Shown in pieces: positions 7,575 through 17,188 of a stretch of 24,170 bases of DNA. Source of the DNA: a virus. A model generated the notes under the pieces. The model worked only from the letters and a program-made list of their open reading frames with translations, made no database searches and had not been told where the DNA came from. The position numbers and the translations under genes are program-made. The stretch is from the IMG/VR virus record IMGVR_UViG_3300021963_000641, positions 1-24,170 of that record; one strand, given 5' to 3'. Numbering within the stretch: position 1 is the first letter of the stretch; each line of letters starts with the position of its first letter.

Positions 7575-7585
7575 AACTTTTAGTT

Positions 7586-7631
7586 AAAAAAAAAAGACCT
7601 GGGAGCTGTTCTATTGGGAAGCTCCCCAGGT
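7586..7631 (-). terminator. Intrinsic terminator after major capsid gene
   Basis: ACCTGGGAGCT (7597-7607) pairs with AGCTCCCCAGGT (7620-7631), an 11-base-pair GC-rich stem with one bulged C. Read leftward it is followed by a 10-base run of T (complement of 7586-7595). It lies 14 bases past the capsid stop codon and is the strongest terminator in the window. It probably separates abundant capsid mRNA from downstream genes. Confidence 0.92.
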
Positions 7632-7645
7632 ACTATTTTTATTTA

Positions 7646-9295
7646 TTAGAATGAACCACCAGTAACAGGGTTTCTCATAACAATTTTTAATACTTTAGTT
7701 GGATCTTTTACCCAGATACTTGGCATAGTTTGAGTCATAAATACTCTATAACCATTGAAGTTTCCAGAAGAAGCAAATCCTTGAGATCTACCCATATAAT
7801 CCATAGTACCATTTTGGTAGAACCATTTTAATTGGTTATCCCAAGATAATTTCAACAAGAAGATGTTGTCATTAGTGTTGTCAGTGATATCAAATACAAT
7901 AAAGTTGTAAGATGATAATGGATATCCATCAATGATAGGATTCTCAATATCATTTGTATGAACATTGTCAAATGCAGGATTCAATACAAATTTAACATTT
8001 GCCAAGAATGGGATTGTGTAGCTTGTAAAAGCAAATCCAAAATTCAAGTCCATTGCATTTTTACCAGAGATAGCACCAACACCAGACTGATCCATGTTAG
8101 CAATTAATCCAGTAGATCCACCAATAGTTCCAGAGAAAGCTTCTTTCTTAATAGCTTCATTTACCATTCTCATACCAGCCATACCAGTTTGAACAATGAT
8201 TTGTCTATTTGGATCTGGTCCTTTGAATTCAACTTTACCATTGTAGAAGTTAAAGATCTCAGAACGGAACAACTCTAAGTTGAAAGTTCCTTTGTTATAG
8301 ATTCTCTTATAAGAGTTATCTAATTGAGACCACAATCCAACAGATAATCTAATATCATCTGGACCATCTTGTTTAATTCTACCACCTTGTCCCCACATTA
8401 AGTAAGTCTCAATGTCATTAGCTACTTTAGATAAGTGAGCTGCTTCCAAGTTAGTAACGAATGATCTTGTCAAATTACCATTATCATATGATTTTTTGAT
8501 CCATTCTTTACCCATAGACTTAACCATATCATCAATCTTAGTGATAGATGGGTCTAAGTTTTTATCAAATGATCTCCAGATCTCAGTTACAGGAACTGTA
8601 CCATCTGCATTAAGACCACCTTTCATCATCATGTCTGCACGAGAAGAAATAGAATAGTGTACGTGAGCTTCTGCACCTCCTACGAAGTTGTAGTACTCTC
8701 TAAAACCATTCTGTAATTCTCCAATGTCAGAAAATCTTTCACCATACTCACCTCTTGCAGAACCTTTTCTGAAGAATTTAGTACCTGGTTTAAGATACTT
8801 TTTGTCTAATGTTGCAGTGTTGTTGTTGTTTACTAATTGTACTGTATAGATGAAACCATCTCCTGTAGGAAGAATGTCTTCTGAAGGTACAATGTAAAGC
8901 TCCAAACCTTTATATTTGTCATAAGTGATGATATCACCAGATCCAAATATACGTCTGTTAATTTTGATTTTGAAGTTTGTACCATCAGCTCCTAAAGAAG
9001 TCTGTGTAGGTTCAACATCTTCTACAATGTAAGGAAGATCTTGTACAATAGGTGTTTGCCATTTGTACTCTCCACGAGCATTGTCTACCATAATGGTGTT
9101 TTTACCACCAAAAGATGCCATCTGATAAAGAGGCATTTCTACCTTTTGCGTCATTGCCCATAAGTCAACAGGTCCTAAATCCATAGGTTCTGAAGTCTTA
9201 AGCATATTCTGCAAATGGTAAGAGTCTACATGCGAGCTAACTTTATAAGTAGTATCACGCAAAAAGAGACCATTGTTTAATACAGGTGTACTCAT
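7646..9295 (-). CDS. Major capsid protein, HK97 fold, crAss-like (549 aa)
   Basis: This forms the icosahedral shell. The segment at residues 100-131 (SLGADGTNFKIKINRRIFGS, then GDIITYDKYKG) has the pattern I associate with crAss-like capsid proteins, and the size (about 490-550 aa) fits. The gene lies directly downstream of the acidic scaffold-like gene, after portal and TerL, the standard order of the head module. It is followed by the window's strongest intrinsic terminator, consistent with a very highly expressed gene. No cleavable prodomain is evident. The HK97 fold is inferred from family and position. Confidence 0.88.
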   Translation of the reverse strand: MSTPVLNNGLFLRDTTYKVSSHVDSYHLQNMLKTSEPMDLGPVDLWAMTQKVEMPLYQMASFGGKNTIMVDNARGEYKWQTPIVQDLPYIVEDVEPTQTSLGADGTNFKIKINRRIFGSGDIITYDKYKGLELYIVPSEDILPTGDGFIYTVQLVNNNNTATLDKKYLKPGTKFFRKGSARGEYGERFSDIGELQNGFREYYNFVGGAEAHVHYSISSRADMMMKGGLNADGTVPVTEIWRSFDKNLDPSITKIDDMVKSMGKEWIKKSYDNGNLTRSFVTNLEAAHLSKVANDIETYLMWGQGGRIKQDGPDDIRLSVGLWSQLDNSYKRIYNKGTFNLELFRSEIFNFYNGKVEFKGPDPNRQIIVQTGMAGMRMVNEAIKKEAFSGTIGGSTGLIANMDQSGVGAISGKNAMDLNFGFAFTSYTIPFLANVKFVLNPAFDNVHTNDIENPIIDGYPLSSYNFIVFDITDNTNDNIFLLKLSWDNQLKWFYQNGTMDYMGRSQGFASSGNFNGYRVFMTQTMPSIWVKDPTKVLKIVMRNPVTGGSF

Positions 9296-9319
9296 TGTTT
9301 AATTTAATTAAGGTTAATG

Positions 9320-10573
9320 TTATCTTTTAAATATATTTGTTTGTCTTGAAATCTTTCTAGAAGCAGGTTTGATATCTTCATCTTCATCTCTTGTATAAGA
9401 AGAAATCTTTCTTGATTCTTCTGTTTTAAGTTTTCTGACTGTATCTGCCACTACTTCATTCTTAGCTTGTTTTCTTATGTTTTCTTTATAATCTTCTGGA
9501 TCAGAAAGTAACCATAATGTTTCAGCAATTAAATCATATCTTGGTTCTTTACCAAATTGATAATCTTCTAAAAGTTTACCTAACATGTTTGTAGGTCTTC
9601 CTGTGATGCTCTCATACTTTACAGTTGTAAGTTCATCCCATAACATTTTTTGTCTTTTAGAATCAATCTTAACACCATTTAATTCCCCAGGTTTTAAAGT
9701 TTCATATATGTTAGACATGTATGCTTCTTTTTTAGCCTGTTGTTGTTGTTTAAAATGTTCTTGTTGTGCAAGTTTACCTTGTAACATTTCTTCTTGCAAA
9801 TCATCTAACTTTGGTTTAAACTGATTTGCTTTTTTAGATAAGTTACCACCTTCTGCCCATTCTTGAATTTGATCTTCAATTAATTCTTGATCACCATTAC
9901 CAAAACCTGTTGCTTGCAAATATTGTCTAACAATCATTTCTTGATGTTCTGGTTCTCTAACATCTAAATCACGAACTTCTTCTACATGAGCTAATGCTCT
10001 AAATAAACCTTTCAAATCTTGTCCACCTTTAGCAACATACTCTGCAGCATATTGTAATTCTTCAGGTAAACTTTCAAAGAACTCTTTTGGAGTTTTTGCA
10101 GCAACTTCTTGTTTCAAATTATCCACATTAGCTGTCCACAATTCCTCTACATCTTTTTCTGATAATGATCCTAAGTAATCATCAAGTGATTGTTTAGATT
10201 CATCATAGTCATCAAAAGCAAACATTTCATTGTTCTCAATTCTTTTTTTCAAGAATGATACTAAACCACTTTTATCTGTTTTTGATCTACCACCTTTTTT
10301 CTTAGGTTCATCATCTTCATCAAGATCATCACCTGTTTTAAGAGTAGTATCTAATTCATCAAGAGCTGCATCAGCATCATCTTTATCTTCTTCATCATCT
10401 TCAGATTTATCTAAAAAATCAAGATTCACTGGTTTGCTGTTTGGACTAAATAAATTTGGTTTATCACCATCTTCATCTGAAGTTACAACACTGTCTGCTC
10501 CTGGCATTGGTAAAAAGTCATCTATATTATCTATAGTAACATCTTCTACTTGCGATTTGTTTTCTGTACTCAT
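9320..10573 (-). CDS. Putative scaffolding/head assembly protein, acidic (417 aa)
   Basis: The N-terminal 100 residues are very acidic and disordered-looking (TSDEDGDKPNLF, DKSEDDEEDKDDADAALDEL). A KKKGGRSKTDKSG linker leads to a long helical body with Gln-rich coiled-coil character near 250-290 (LQEEMLQGKLAQQEHFKQQQ) and a basic C-terminus (ISRQTNIFKR). A gene of this composition between portal and capsid genes is the usual position of the scaffold. In crAss-like phages the gene here is conserved but its scaffold role is assigned mostly by analogy. No protease motif is visible. Confidence 0.65.
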   Translation of the reverse strand: MSTENKSQVEDVTIDNIDDFLPMPGADSVVTSDEDGDKPNLFSPNSKPVNLDFLDKSEDDEEDKDDADAALDELDTTLKTGDDLDEDDEPKKKGGRSKTDKSGLVSFLKKRIENNEMFAFDDYDESKQSLDDYLGSLSEKDVEELWTANVDNLKQEVAAKTPKEFFESLPEELQYAAEYVAKGGQDLKGLFRALAHVEEVRDLDVREPEHQEMIVRQYLQATGFGNGDQELIEDQIQEWAEGGNLSKKANQFKPKLDDLQEEMLQGKLAQQEHFKQQQQAKKEAYMSNIYETLKPGELNGVKIDSKRQKMLWDELTTVKYESITGRPTNMLGKLLEDYQFGKEPRYDLIAETLWLLSDPEDYKENIRKQAKNEVVADTVRKLKTEESRKISSYTRDEDEDIKPASRKISRQTNIFKR

Positions 10574-10624
10574 GTTTTTGTGTTAAATTGTTTTCTGTTC
10601 TTCTTCATATATAATCTACCAAAT

Positions 10625-10639
10625 AAATCTTAAAGATTT
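10625..10639. repeat. 15-bp dyad upstream of scaffold gene
   Basis: AAATCTT-A-AAGATTT is a perfect 7-1-7 inverted repeat in the 109-base gap between portal and scaffold genes. On the minus strand it is followed by TTTATTTG, one base off the Bacteroidota -7 element, so it may belong to a weak internal promoter. In such AT-rich DNA a chance dyad is also possible. Confidence 0.3.
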
Positions 10640-10682
10640 AATATGGTGCAATATTTATTTTTACATTTCTGACACTATAACG

Positions 10683-13418
10683 CTATGACTTCTTTTTGTC
10701 ATATTTGTTTTTGTTTGTCATTGCAATTTGAACCTGCTTGTTAGCAATATTCTCTCTTGTTTGTAATTCTTGACGTTTTAGATTATTAGCAACTTCTGTG
10801 TTTGCTTGTTTATTAATTTCTTGTTGTTTCTTAAAATTAATATTTTGATTATTAATATTTTTCTTATCTAGATATTCTAATGTGTCAATGTAATCTGATT
10901 GATTATTTGTGTTAAAATCTTGACCACCTGCAGCAACAGCTCCTCTAGTTTCAGCAATACGCTCATTAGATTCTCTATCAAGTGCATTCTCTTGAGCATC
11001 AAATCTTTGTTTAGATTCTTGTCTTTCTGTTTCAGCTTGTTCTTGCATCTGAACTGTTTGTTGTTGAGCTTGTTGTTCTTCTTGACGTTGTTTATTAACT
11101 TTCTCTTCAATTGCTTTAAGAGTATGTGTAATTTCTGCAAGAGAATCTGCTTTAATAAGATTACCTAAATCATATATAGATGCACCTGCAGTGTTATTAG
11201 ATAATGCAAGAGATCTTATTTTTTCTGTAATGTCACGTTGGTTTACCTTAGTAGAAGTAAATACATTTAATTCTCTTGATAATAAATCTGTACCATTCAT
11301 CTCAAAATTAATCTTTTCATCAAGAGATGTAATATATTGTAATCTTACACTAGGTTTAGTACTATGATAGTATTGAGCTAAGTCTGTACGCATCTGATGT
11401 ACTCTAGGCATTAAGTATTCTGAGTGATTTACAAAGTACATTTCTGTTTGAGAATAACTTGCATTAAGTGCTTGTTCAACTCCTGTAGCAGTTTCTTGAC
11501 TTAAAGTCTGACCCATACGTTGAGGAGTAATACCTATAACTTCAAAAGCTTGTTGTTTAAAATAATTAGACAACTGTATTCTTGACATTAATCTTTGTGT
11601 TTGTTCTAAGTTAAGAACTTGATAATGTTGGAAGTTTAATGCATTCTCAGTATTTGTAATAGATGTATCTAAAGGAAGCATTTGGAAATCTTTCATTGCC
11701 ACATATGCTTTTGCTAAATTGTTTTTACCCCAGTCTTCACCCATAGAGTGACGTGGTAAAGAGTTCTGATCCAGCATAATAACTGTACCTAACTCATCTA
11801 CTAGTATATCTGAAATCTGATTATTAGTAAGATTGTATCCAATTTGAAAAGGTTTCATCTTGTCTACTAATGCTCTTGATGTAGTATTTCTATCATGGAA
11901 TATAGATCCTTCAACAGGAAGTTTACAACCATATAAAGTACTGTCACCTTTAAATTGAAACTTAAGTGGTTCAACATTTAAGTATAAAGGTTTGAATCCC
12001 ATGTTATCATTGTTACCATAGAATGATGGTCTATTAGGACCAATCTTAACACCACCCCATACTTGGTTAATCCATATCCAATCTATATGATCTCCAAATA
12101 TAAGAGTATCTTTTGTTTTACCTTTTATAACAGTATTATCATATATAGGTTTTTCAGTTACTTTATAATTTTCATCTACAATAGTCTGATGTGTCATACC
12201 TTCTTCATCAATCTTAGTAAGATGTCCAAGCATTCTTTGAGATTTCCAGTAAGCTGTTGTTACACGTAACAAAGAATAATTACTAAAGTCCATCAAATCT
12301 TCAGACTCATTTAGGATTCTATATATAATATCATCTCCAGTATTAAGTACAGCATCTTTATGTGCAAGAAATTGTCTCATACCTAATGAAGGTCCTTCAA
12401 CATTCCAATCATGAGATCTTGTAGAATCATAAAATGATCCATCATTTTGCACACCTGGTAAAGCATAACCTGCAGATTTTACAGGATAAATTGCTTCAAG
12501 TTGTTGCATTTGATCTTTATCCATTAAGTAACCATATCTATCTATAATGTCAGATATAGTCATTAAGTCTACTCTTCCTACCCAGTTAGATTGAGATACA
12601 TATCTAGCTTCAGGAGATTTATGATAGAATGTAAGAACAGGGTTCCATACTTCTAAATCAAAATCATCTTCATTTAATTTAAAATGCCAGAACTCTCTAT
12701 CAGTAATAAGCATATCTCTAAATGCCATATTCTCAAGTTCTTTCATATAGAATCTTTCAGAATCAACAGCATGTTGATGACCTGCCCATTGTTCTACCAT
12801 AGATCTATAATCTTTTTTAAAGAATTCTTCAATCTGAGGTAATGATTTAATGCTTTCAGGCGACATCATTTCTTGAGCTTTTTGAGCTTGTTCAGGATCT
12901 TTAGGATTTAATCCCATACTGTCAATAGTCTGTTGCATCATCTGTTCACCATATGACACTAAAGTTTCTTCAATCATACCACGCTTTTTATCAAGCATCT
13001 CATTAAATGAAGTATCATCTACTGCTCTATAAGTAATCTTATCATTTCTTTTAGCAAATTCTCCTGTAAGAATATTAATAACATTAGGAATAATAGGAAA
13101 GAATTTTAACTCAAATGCAGATACATCTTCTTTTGTAAGAGTATCAATAAGTTCAGCATATTCATTATCTTCTTCAACAATATAATCTGTCTTATCTATA
13201 ATACCATTAGCTAGTTTATAATTCTTTAACAGTCTTCTTGCATTACGTCTAATTTGTTTTAGACCTTGCATCTCTAACCAGTCAAGATTCCAAGCACCCC
13301 ATTGTTCATTCTTTTGTGAAGCTAACAAAAATTGTATAGGTTGGGTAAGTGTACCCATTCTATTATATTCTGTGGTTGCTCCACCTTTAAGCTGTAGTGC
13401 ATTATATAATTTTGGCAT
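10683..13418 (-). CDS. Portal protein, crAss-like (911 aa)
   Basis: The dodecameric ring through which DNA is packaged. Position directly after TerL, length and sequence character support this. The N-terminus is helical, with the typical stretch at 104-124 (LKFFPIIPNVINILTGEFAK), where crAss-like and related portals carry a FxPI.N.I..L.GE.-type helix. The body contains tryptophan-rich segments (FGDHIDWIWINQVWGG). The C-terminal 130 residues are Gln/Asn/Lys-rich coiled coil (EEQQAQQQTVQMQEQAETER and following), likely the internal barrel region. The stop is TAG, showing TAG is not recoded here. The TerL stop lies 9 bases upstream. Confidence 0.85.
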   Translation of the reverse strand: MPKLYNALQLKGGATTEYNRMGTLTQPIQFLLASQKNEQWGAWNLDWLEMQGLKQIRRNARRLLKNYKLANGIIDKTDYIVEEDNEYAELIDTLTKEDVSAFELKFFPIIPNVINILTGEFAKRNDKITYRAVDDTSFNEMLDKKRGMIEETLVSYGEQMMQQTIDSMGLNPKDPEQAQKAQEMMSPESIKSLPQIEEFFKKDYRSMVEQWAGHQHAVDSERFYMKELENMAFRDMLITDREFWHFKLNEDDFDLEVWNPVLTFYHKSPEARYVSQSNWVGRVDLMTISDIIDRYGYLMDKDQMQQLEAIYPVKSAGYALPGVQNDGSFYDSTRSHDWNVEGPSLGMRQFLAHKDAVLNTGDDIIYRILNESEDLMDFSNYSLLRVTTAYWKSQRMLGHLTKIDEEGMTHQTIVDENYKVTEKPIYDNTVIKGKTKDTLIFGDHIDWIWINQVWGGVKIGPNRPSFYGNNDNMGFKPLYLNVEPLKFQFKGDSTLYGCKLPVEGSIFHDRNTTSRALVDKMKPFQIGYNLTNNQISDILVDELGTVIMLDQNSLPRHSMGEDWGKNNLAKAYVAMKDFQMLPLDTSITNTENALNFQHYQVLNLEQTQRLMSRIQLSNYFKQQAFEVIGITPQRMGQTLSQETATGVEQALNASYSQTEMYFVNHSEYLMPRVHQMRTDLAQYYHSTKPSVRLQYITSLDEKINFEMNGTDLLSRELNVFTSTKVNQRDITEKIRSLALSNNTAGASIYDLGNLIKADSLAEITHTLKAIEEKVNKQRQEEQQAQQQTVQMQEQAETERQESKQRFDAQENALDRESNERIAETRGAVAAGGQDFNTNNQSDYIDTLEYLDKKNINNQNINFKKQQEINKQANTEVANNLKRQELQTRENIANKQVQIAMTNKNKYDKKKS

Positions 13419-13427
13419 GATCTATAT

Positions 13428-15632
13428 TTATTTCAAGTTTTTAAATGGATTACGTGGTTTTCTCATACTTGAAGTATTAGTATGATTACTACTTCCAATA
13501 TGACGAAAAGGACTCACTTTTAATTTAGCATAATTATTTGATTTTTGCAAATTATCATCTTCTCTTTCAGTACGTTTAGTGTATCCTCTATTAGATTCTT
13601 GAACTTTTGCAAATGCTACCATAGCACAAAATGCTACAAGTCTATCCACATTCAGTCCATCTCTATATGCTTGCATTTCTTTTAGCAACATTATATCAGG
13701 AATACGCTCAACACCATAGGTAGTTTTTACAATAGTACCATCAGGTTTTGTTTCATGATCCAACTCTTCTTCTAAAAATTGTTGTGCATATGAAATCAAG
13801 TTTGTTTTAAATAATACACCTGTATTTCTCCAACCATATTCTTGGAATACATTTGCATTACTTTGTAATTCTTTAAGAAATAATATCTGAGTTTTAGGTA
13901 CCAAGTACTTTTGTTTACGTTTAGCAATCATGTATTGAATAAACAAAGATATGTTATTTTCAACAACAGTCCATGCATTGTACCATTCTATTATCAGTTC
14001 TAGTCTTTCATGTGTTTTATTAAGGTCATTAAACCTACCACACCATGCAGCTACAATTTTATCTCTTTCTATATAAGATTCTATTGTACCATCAGATTTA
14101 TGTTTTGTAATTTCTTGAGAAGTCTTATATACATATATGGAACACAATGAGTCTGAGGTAGTTGTCTTTCCTTCAGCAACAGGGTCAATAGATGCATAAT
14201 ACTGTCCAAACTGAGGATCTTTACAAGGTCTTTCCCAAACTACTAATACACCTTCTTTATCTTCAGTTTTTGCTGATATAGGAAAGTCATGTATAGGAAT
14301 TCTTCCAGAATTTTTAGCTGTAATTTCACCAGTTTCTTTTCTAGATAATTCTAAAAATTCTTTGTAGTAAGTATTATCTTCTATTCTACGCATTTGTGCT
14401 GTAACTAATCCTGGATTAAATTTAGCTACTTTTCTACTTGCAAATGCTTCTTCAATGTTAATAGGTTTCTGAGATATACGCAATTGGTAATCTTCAGGAT
14501 CTAATGTTTTTTTCCAAACAAGTCTTTCTTCAAGAATCATTTCTAATGCCTTATCTACCTGAGAGTTACCATAATCATCTATACAAGGTTTCATTGACCA
14601 CTGCTCAGGAATAAATAATCCTCTCATTCCAATCTGACCTGTCTTATCTATAAGATTTGTTTCTACTGCAAGTACATCTTTACTTTCAGGATTCTCTAAC
14701 ATCTTACGCAAAGGTTCACATTGATCAAGATCTCCTACAGATCCTGCAGCAACAAACTGTCCTGTATAAATCATACCAGACTTCATTGCTGGTAAGAGGT
14801 ACTCAATCGTCTGATTCATTTTAGGTGCAATACCTGCCTCCTCATGAAAGAAAAAAGTACATGGACCCCCAACACCATTTGTAGGATCTTTGTCTAATAT
14901 AAGTCCTGTAATCACTGACTTCAGTCCTATATCTCTCTTTCTACCTCCTTGGTTGATCTCAATCTTTTGTTCCCAGTTGAAGATCTTGTCAGGAGTACAG
15001 GGTCTATACCAAGCTGTATAACTATTAAGGAAGTTTCTATATTCTTCCAAAAAACGCCAAGTACCTTTCTCACCAATATAATCTTTTAAAGATCCTGCAA
15101 TCTTATTAATACTACCTTCTTCAAACCAGAAGTAGTTAATCATTTTAGCACCATGATAATAACTAGATGCTATCTGACGTTTCTTTAATATTGCAGCATG
15201 CTTATATGTATGCTTTCCAAGTTCTTCATATAATGCCATATGATATTGTGCATCTCTAACATCAGCAAATCCAAACTTAGATATCTCTTTATTGTAGATA
15301 GGAAGAAAATTTAACCACATGTAATAATCGCGTGGTAAATACCAAGTATTCTTAGCATTTTTAAAAATAACTCCCTTTCTACATTTGTCTTTTTCTGTAT
15401 CCCAATATGTTGTAAAATCTTTAGAACGCATTGGAGCATAACAATATACTTTGTTATTTTTTTCAAAAAGCTTTGCCTGTTCATTAAACTTTAAAGAGGT
15501 CTCATCAAACTCATATTTGCCTGGTTCTTTAAACACAGACCACATGAACTCAACAAAATCCTCTCTTGTTTCAAAATCAGTATGTGACCACAAATCTAAG
15601 GTGTCATCATATGTAGGTACAGATATATACAT
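13428..15632 (-). CDS. terL: Terminase large subunit (TerL), ATPase and nuclease (734 aa)
   Basis: The DNA-packaging motor. The ATPase half has a degenerate Walker A region at 149-158 (LKKRQIASSY, lacking GKT) and a Walker B-like CTFFFHEEAG at 258-267 with H263 in place of the usual Asp and the glutamates kept. GQFVAAGSVGD at 291-301 looks like the coupling motif. The RNase H-like nuclease half has YYASIDPVAEG (D483) and D494, then VVENN (E558) and NVDRLVAF (D663), the acidic set expected for TerL. Length is within the crAss-like range. Its ATG shares one base with the stop of the 63-aa gene upstream. Substitution of GKT by a K/R-rich motif is common in large-phage terminases, so activity is likely intact. 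Confidence 0.93.
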   Translation of the reverse strand: MYISVPTYDDTLDLWSHTDFETREDFVEFMWSVFKEPGKYEFDETSLKFNEQAKLFEKNNKVYCYAPMRSKDFTTYWDTEKDKCRKGVIFKNAKNTWYLPRDYYMWLNFLPIYNKEISKFGFADVRDAQYHMALYEELGKHTYKHAAILKKRQIASSYYHGAKMINYFWFEEGSINKIAGSLKDYIGEKGTWRFLEEYRNFLNSYTAWYRPCTPDKIFNWEQKIEINQGGRKRDIGLKSVITGLILDKDPTNGVGGPCTFFFHEEAGIAPKMNQTIEYLLPAMKSGMIYTGQFVAAGSVGDLDQCEPLRKMLENPESKDVLAVETNLIDKTGQIGMRGLFIPEQWSMKPCIDDYGNSQVDKALEMILEERLVWKKTLDPEDYQLRISQKPINIEEAFASRKVAKFNPGLVTAQMRRIEDNTYYKEFLELSRKETGEITAKNSGRIPIHDFPISAKTEDKEGVLVVWERPCKDPQFGQYYASIDPVAEGKTTTSDSLCSIYVYKTSQEITKHKSDGTIESYIERDKIVAAWCGRFNDLNKTHERLELIIEWYNAWTVVENNISLFIQYMIAKRKQKYLVPKTQILFLKELQSNANVFQEYGWRNTGVLFKTNLISYAQQFLEEELDHETKPDGTIVKTTYGVERIPDIMLLKEMQAYRDGLNVDRLVAFCAMVAFAKVQESNRGYTKRTEREDDNLQKSNNYAKLKVSPFRHIGSSNHTNTSSMRKPRNPFKNLK

Positions 15633-15823
15633 TATTCTTTATTTAATTCAAACTTATGTAGTTGAAATATAAGATCAGTAAATGACTTATCTCTGTACAT
15701 TCTATGTTTAGCTTCTGTACCATTCCAGTATGCAGAATGATCTTCTCTATGGAAAGCTGTCCATTCTTCTGTATGACTGTTATAATGAAATAACCAGTTA
15801 TATAAATTTTTAAGTTCTTGCAT
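15632..15823 (-). CDS. Small aromatic-rich protein upstream of TerL (63 aa)
   Basis: The protein is rich in Trp, Tyr, Phe and His (LYNWLFHYNSHTEEWTAFHR, then EDHSAYWNGTEAKHR). The phrase HYN...W.AFHREDH.AYWNG resembles a small protein seen beside TerL in crAss-like genomes (recollection, not a search). Its stop shares one base with the TerL start, and the preceding gene's stop is two bases upstream, so the three are likely co-translated. The role is unknown; a packaging accessory is a reasonable guess from position. Confidence 0.7.
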   Translation of the reverse strand: MQELKNLYNWLFHYNSHTEEWTAFHREDHSAYWNGTEAKHRMYRDKSFTDLIFQLHKFELNKE

Positions 15824-15825
15824 AA

Positions 15826-16341
15826 TTACATTTGATCATATCCTAAATTTTGTCCACCTCTTACAGAAGATTTTTGTTCTTCCATCAAGTCTTTATAAGC
15901 ACCTCTAAATGAGAGTCTTATCTGTTCAAATTTTGCAGCAGCATTAACAATAGAGTTAATATTACCATCTCTACCAGCAGTGATCTCACTAGTTTCCATA
16001 TAGGTAGCTAGTTTATCTAACATAGTTTTGATACCCATGTACGCACGAAATGTAGGAGTCTGATACAACTTTTCACAAAATTGCTTAGCCTTAATGATAA
16101 CGTCATCTTCCAAACTAAAAGTAACAGACAACTGCGAAATAATAAGTTCTTCTTTTTCATGTTCTTGTGTATCAAAAAAAGGATTAAGATCTGGATTTGG
16201 GCAGGTCATATAGAACAGATATGCATACACATTATGATAATCTTCTGGATAACAATCCATTATGATCTTTAAATCTTTTAATGCATGACAATGTTCTGTA
16301 GGTATAACTGTGCCATTTTCTATGTCAAATAATTTTATCAT
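15826..16341 (-). CDS. Putative packaging accessory or small-terminase-like protein (171 aa)
   Basis: A helical protein: an N-terminal part with ALKDLKIIMDCYPEDYHNVY, a middle acidic segment (DTQEHEKEELIISQLSVTFS) and a C-terminal helical region (AAAKFEQIRLSFRGAYKDLM). It ends with a Gly-containing tail (VRGGQNLGYDQM). It lies one small gene before TerL, where small terminase subunits often are, but I see no clear helix-turn-helix and crAss-like TerS has not been firmly assigned. Starts one base into the stop of the nuclease gene (TAATG). Confidence 0.6.
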   Translation of the reverse strand: MIKLFDIENGTVIPTEHCHALKDLKIIMDCYPEDYHNVYAYLFYMTCPNPDLNPFFDTQEHEKEELIISQLSVTFSLEDDVIIKAKQFCEKLYQTPTFRAYMGIKTMLDKLATYMETSEITAGRDGNINSIVNAAAKFEQIRLSFRGAYKDLMEEQKSSVRGGQNLGYDQM

Positions 16342-17186
16342 TATTTTTTCTTTACTTTATCCTTATTAGTTTCATACCATTTGAGTACTGCCATTACCTC
16401 AGTTTTTAAATAAGGCATTTCATATATCTCAATGTCTCTAATGATAGGTTCACCTTGATCAGATAACTTAGTTATTGGATATCCAAATTCATCTGTTTCT
16501 TCTTCTTCTTCAAAACTTATATGATGAATAATTAAGTTACCTGGTTTCAAATTAGGATTATGCTTCAGTATAATATACATATAAATACTTAATTGTAGAT
16601 TATAATGATTTAAATTACAGTCATCTAAGTGTGCTACAGGACCTAACATTTTCTTTGATACACCTTCCCAGTTTACAAAAGAAGTTTTATCAATTTTCTT
16701 ATTAGTCTTATAATCAGTGATATGCACAGTATCATTAACAACTTCTACTAAGTCAGATTGACCACATATCCCAGCTGATTTTAAGTATACCATATGTTCT
16801 GGATATATACCATTGATAAGCTTTTGTAAAGGAGCTAACTTTTTTCCTGTACCATCTAAAAGAGGTTTAATAACTGGAAGCTCAACTTCATGTCTAACAA
16901 TAGTTTCACATCCAATAATATCTTGTTCTCTTTGATCATGATACCAATTACCTAATGTACATGCTCTATCAGCTTCATTTTTCCATGCTTGTTGAATAGC
17001 TTCTACACTCATTCCTTTCCACTTGTTTGTTTTCTTTTGATTTTGTGAACACTTAGTTGCAATTGCTTTAGAATCAAAGGGTTGCTTTAATGCTCCAAGT
17101 AATGTAGTTACAGATACCCATTTAGTGTTATCTTCTGGATCTATTGATACATAAGAATGCGTTGTTGATTCAAATATAATTGCCAT
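16341..17186 (-). CDS. PD-(D/E)XK (RecB/Cas4-like) nuclease (281 aa)
   Basis: A DNA exonuclease/endonuclease-type fold. Motifs in order: GNWYHDQRE with H83; PEHMVY with E130; GQSDLVEV with D145; ITDYKTNK with D158-x-K160, the catalytic D/E-x-K signature; and YNLQLSIYMYI with Q198, the RecB-family Q motif. No Cys cluster for an iron-sulfur centre is seen, which separates it from Cas4. A nuclease of this type is conserved near TerL in crAss-like phages and is thought to act in replication, recombination or packaging. Its stop overlaps the next start by one base. Confidence 0.88.
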   Translation of the reverse strand: MAIIFESTTHSYVSIDPEDNTKWVSVTTLLGALKQPFDSKAIATKCSQNQKKTNKWKGMSVEAIQQAWKNEADRACTLGNWYHDQREQDIIGCETIVRHEVELPVIKPLLDGTGKKLAPLQKLINGIYPEHMVYLKSAGICGQSDLVEVVNDTVHITDYKTNKKIDKTSFVNWEGVSKKMLGPVAHLDDCNLNHYNLQLSIYMYIILKHNPNLKPGNLIIHHISFEEEEETDEFGYPITKLSDQGEPIIRDIEIYEMPYLKTEVMAVLKWYETNKDKVKKK

Positions 17187-17188
17187 GA

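Noticed and set aside
10230-10586. Ser/Leu-rich open frame on the plus strand
   Set aside because: It is the antisense shadow of the Asp/Glu-rich scaffold gene, whose codons read as Ser/Leu on the other strand.
10877-11140. Lys/Leu/Asn-rich second minus-strand frame within the portal gene
   Set aside because: Off-frame reading of the Gln-rich portal C-terminus; no start context or homologue.
16341-17186. Cas4 assignment for the PD-(D/E)XK protein
   Set aside because: It lacks the Cys cluster of Cas4 iron-sulfur nucleases and no CRISPR genes are nearby.
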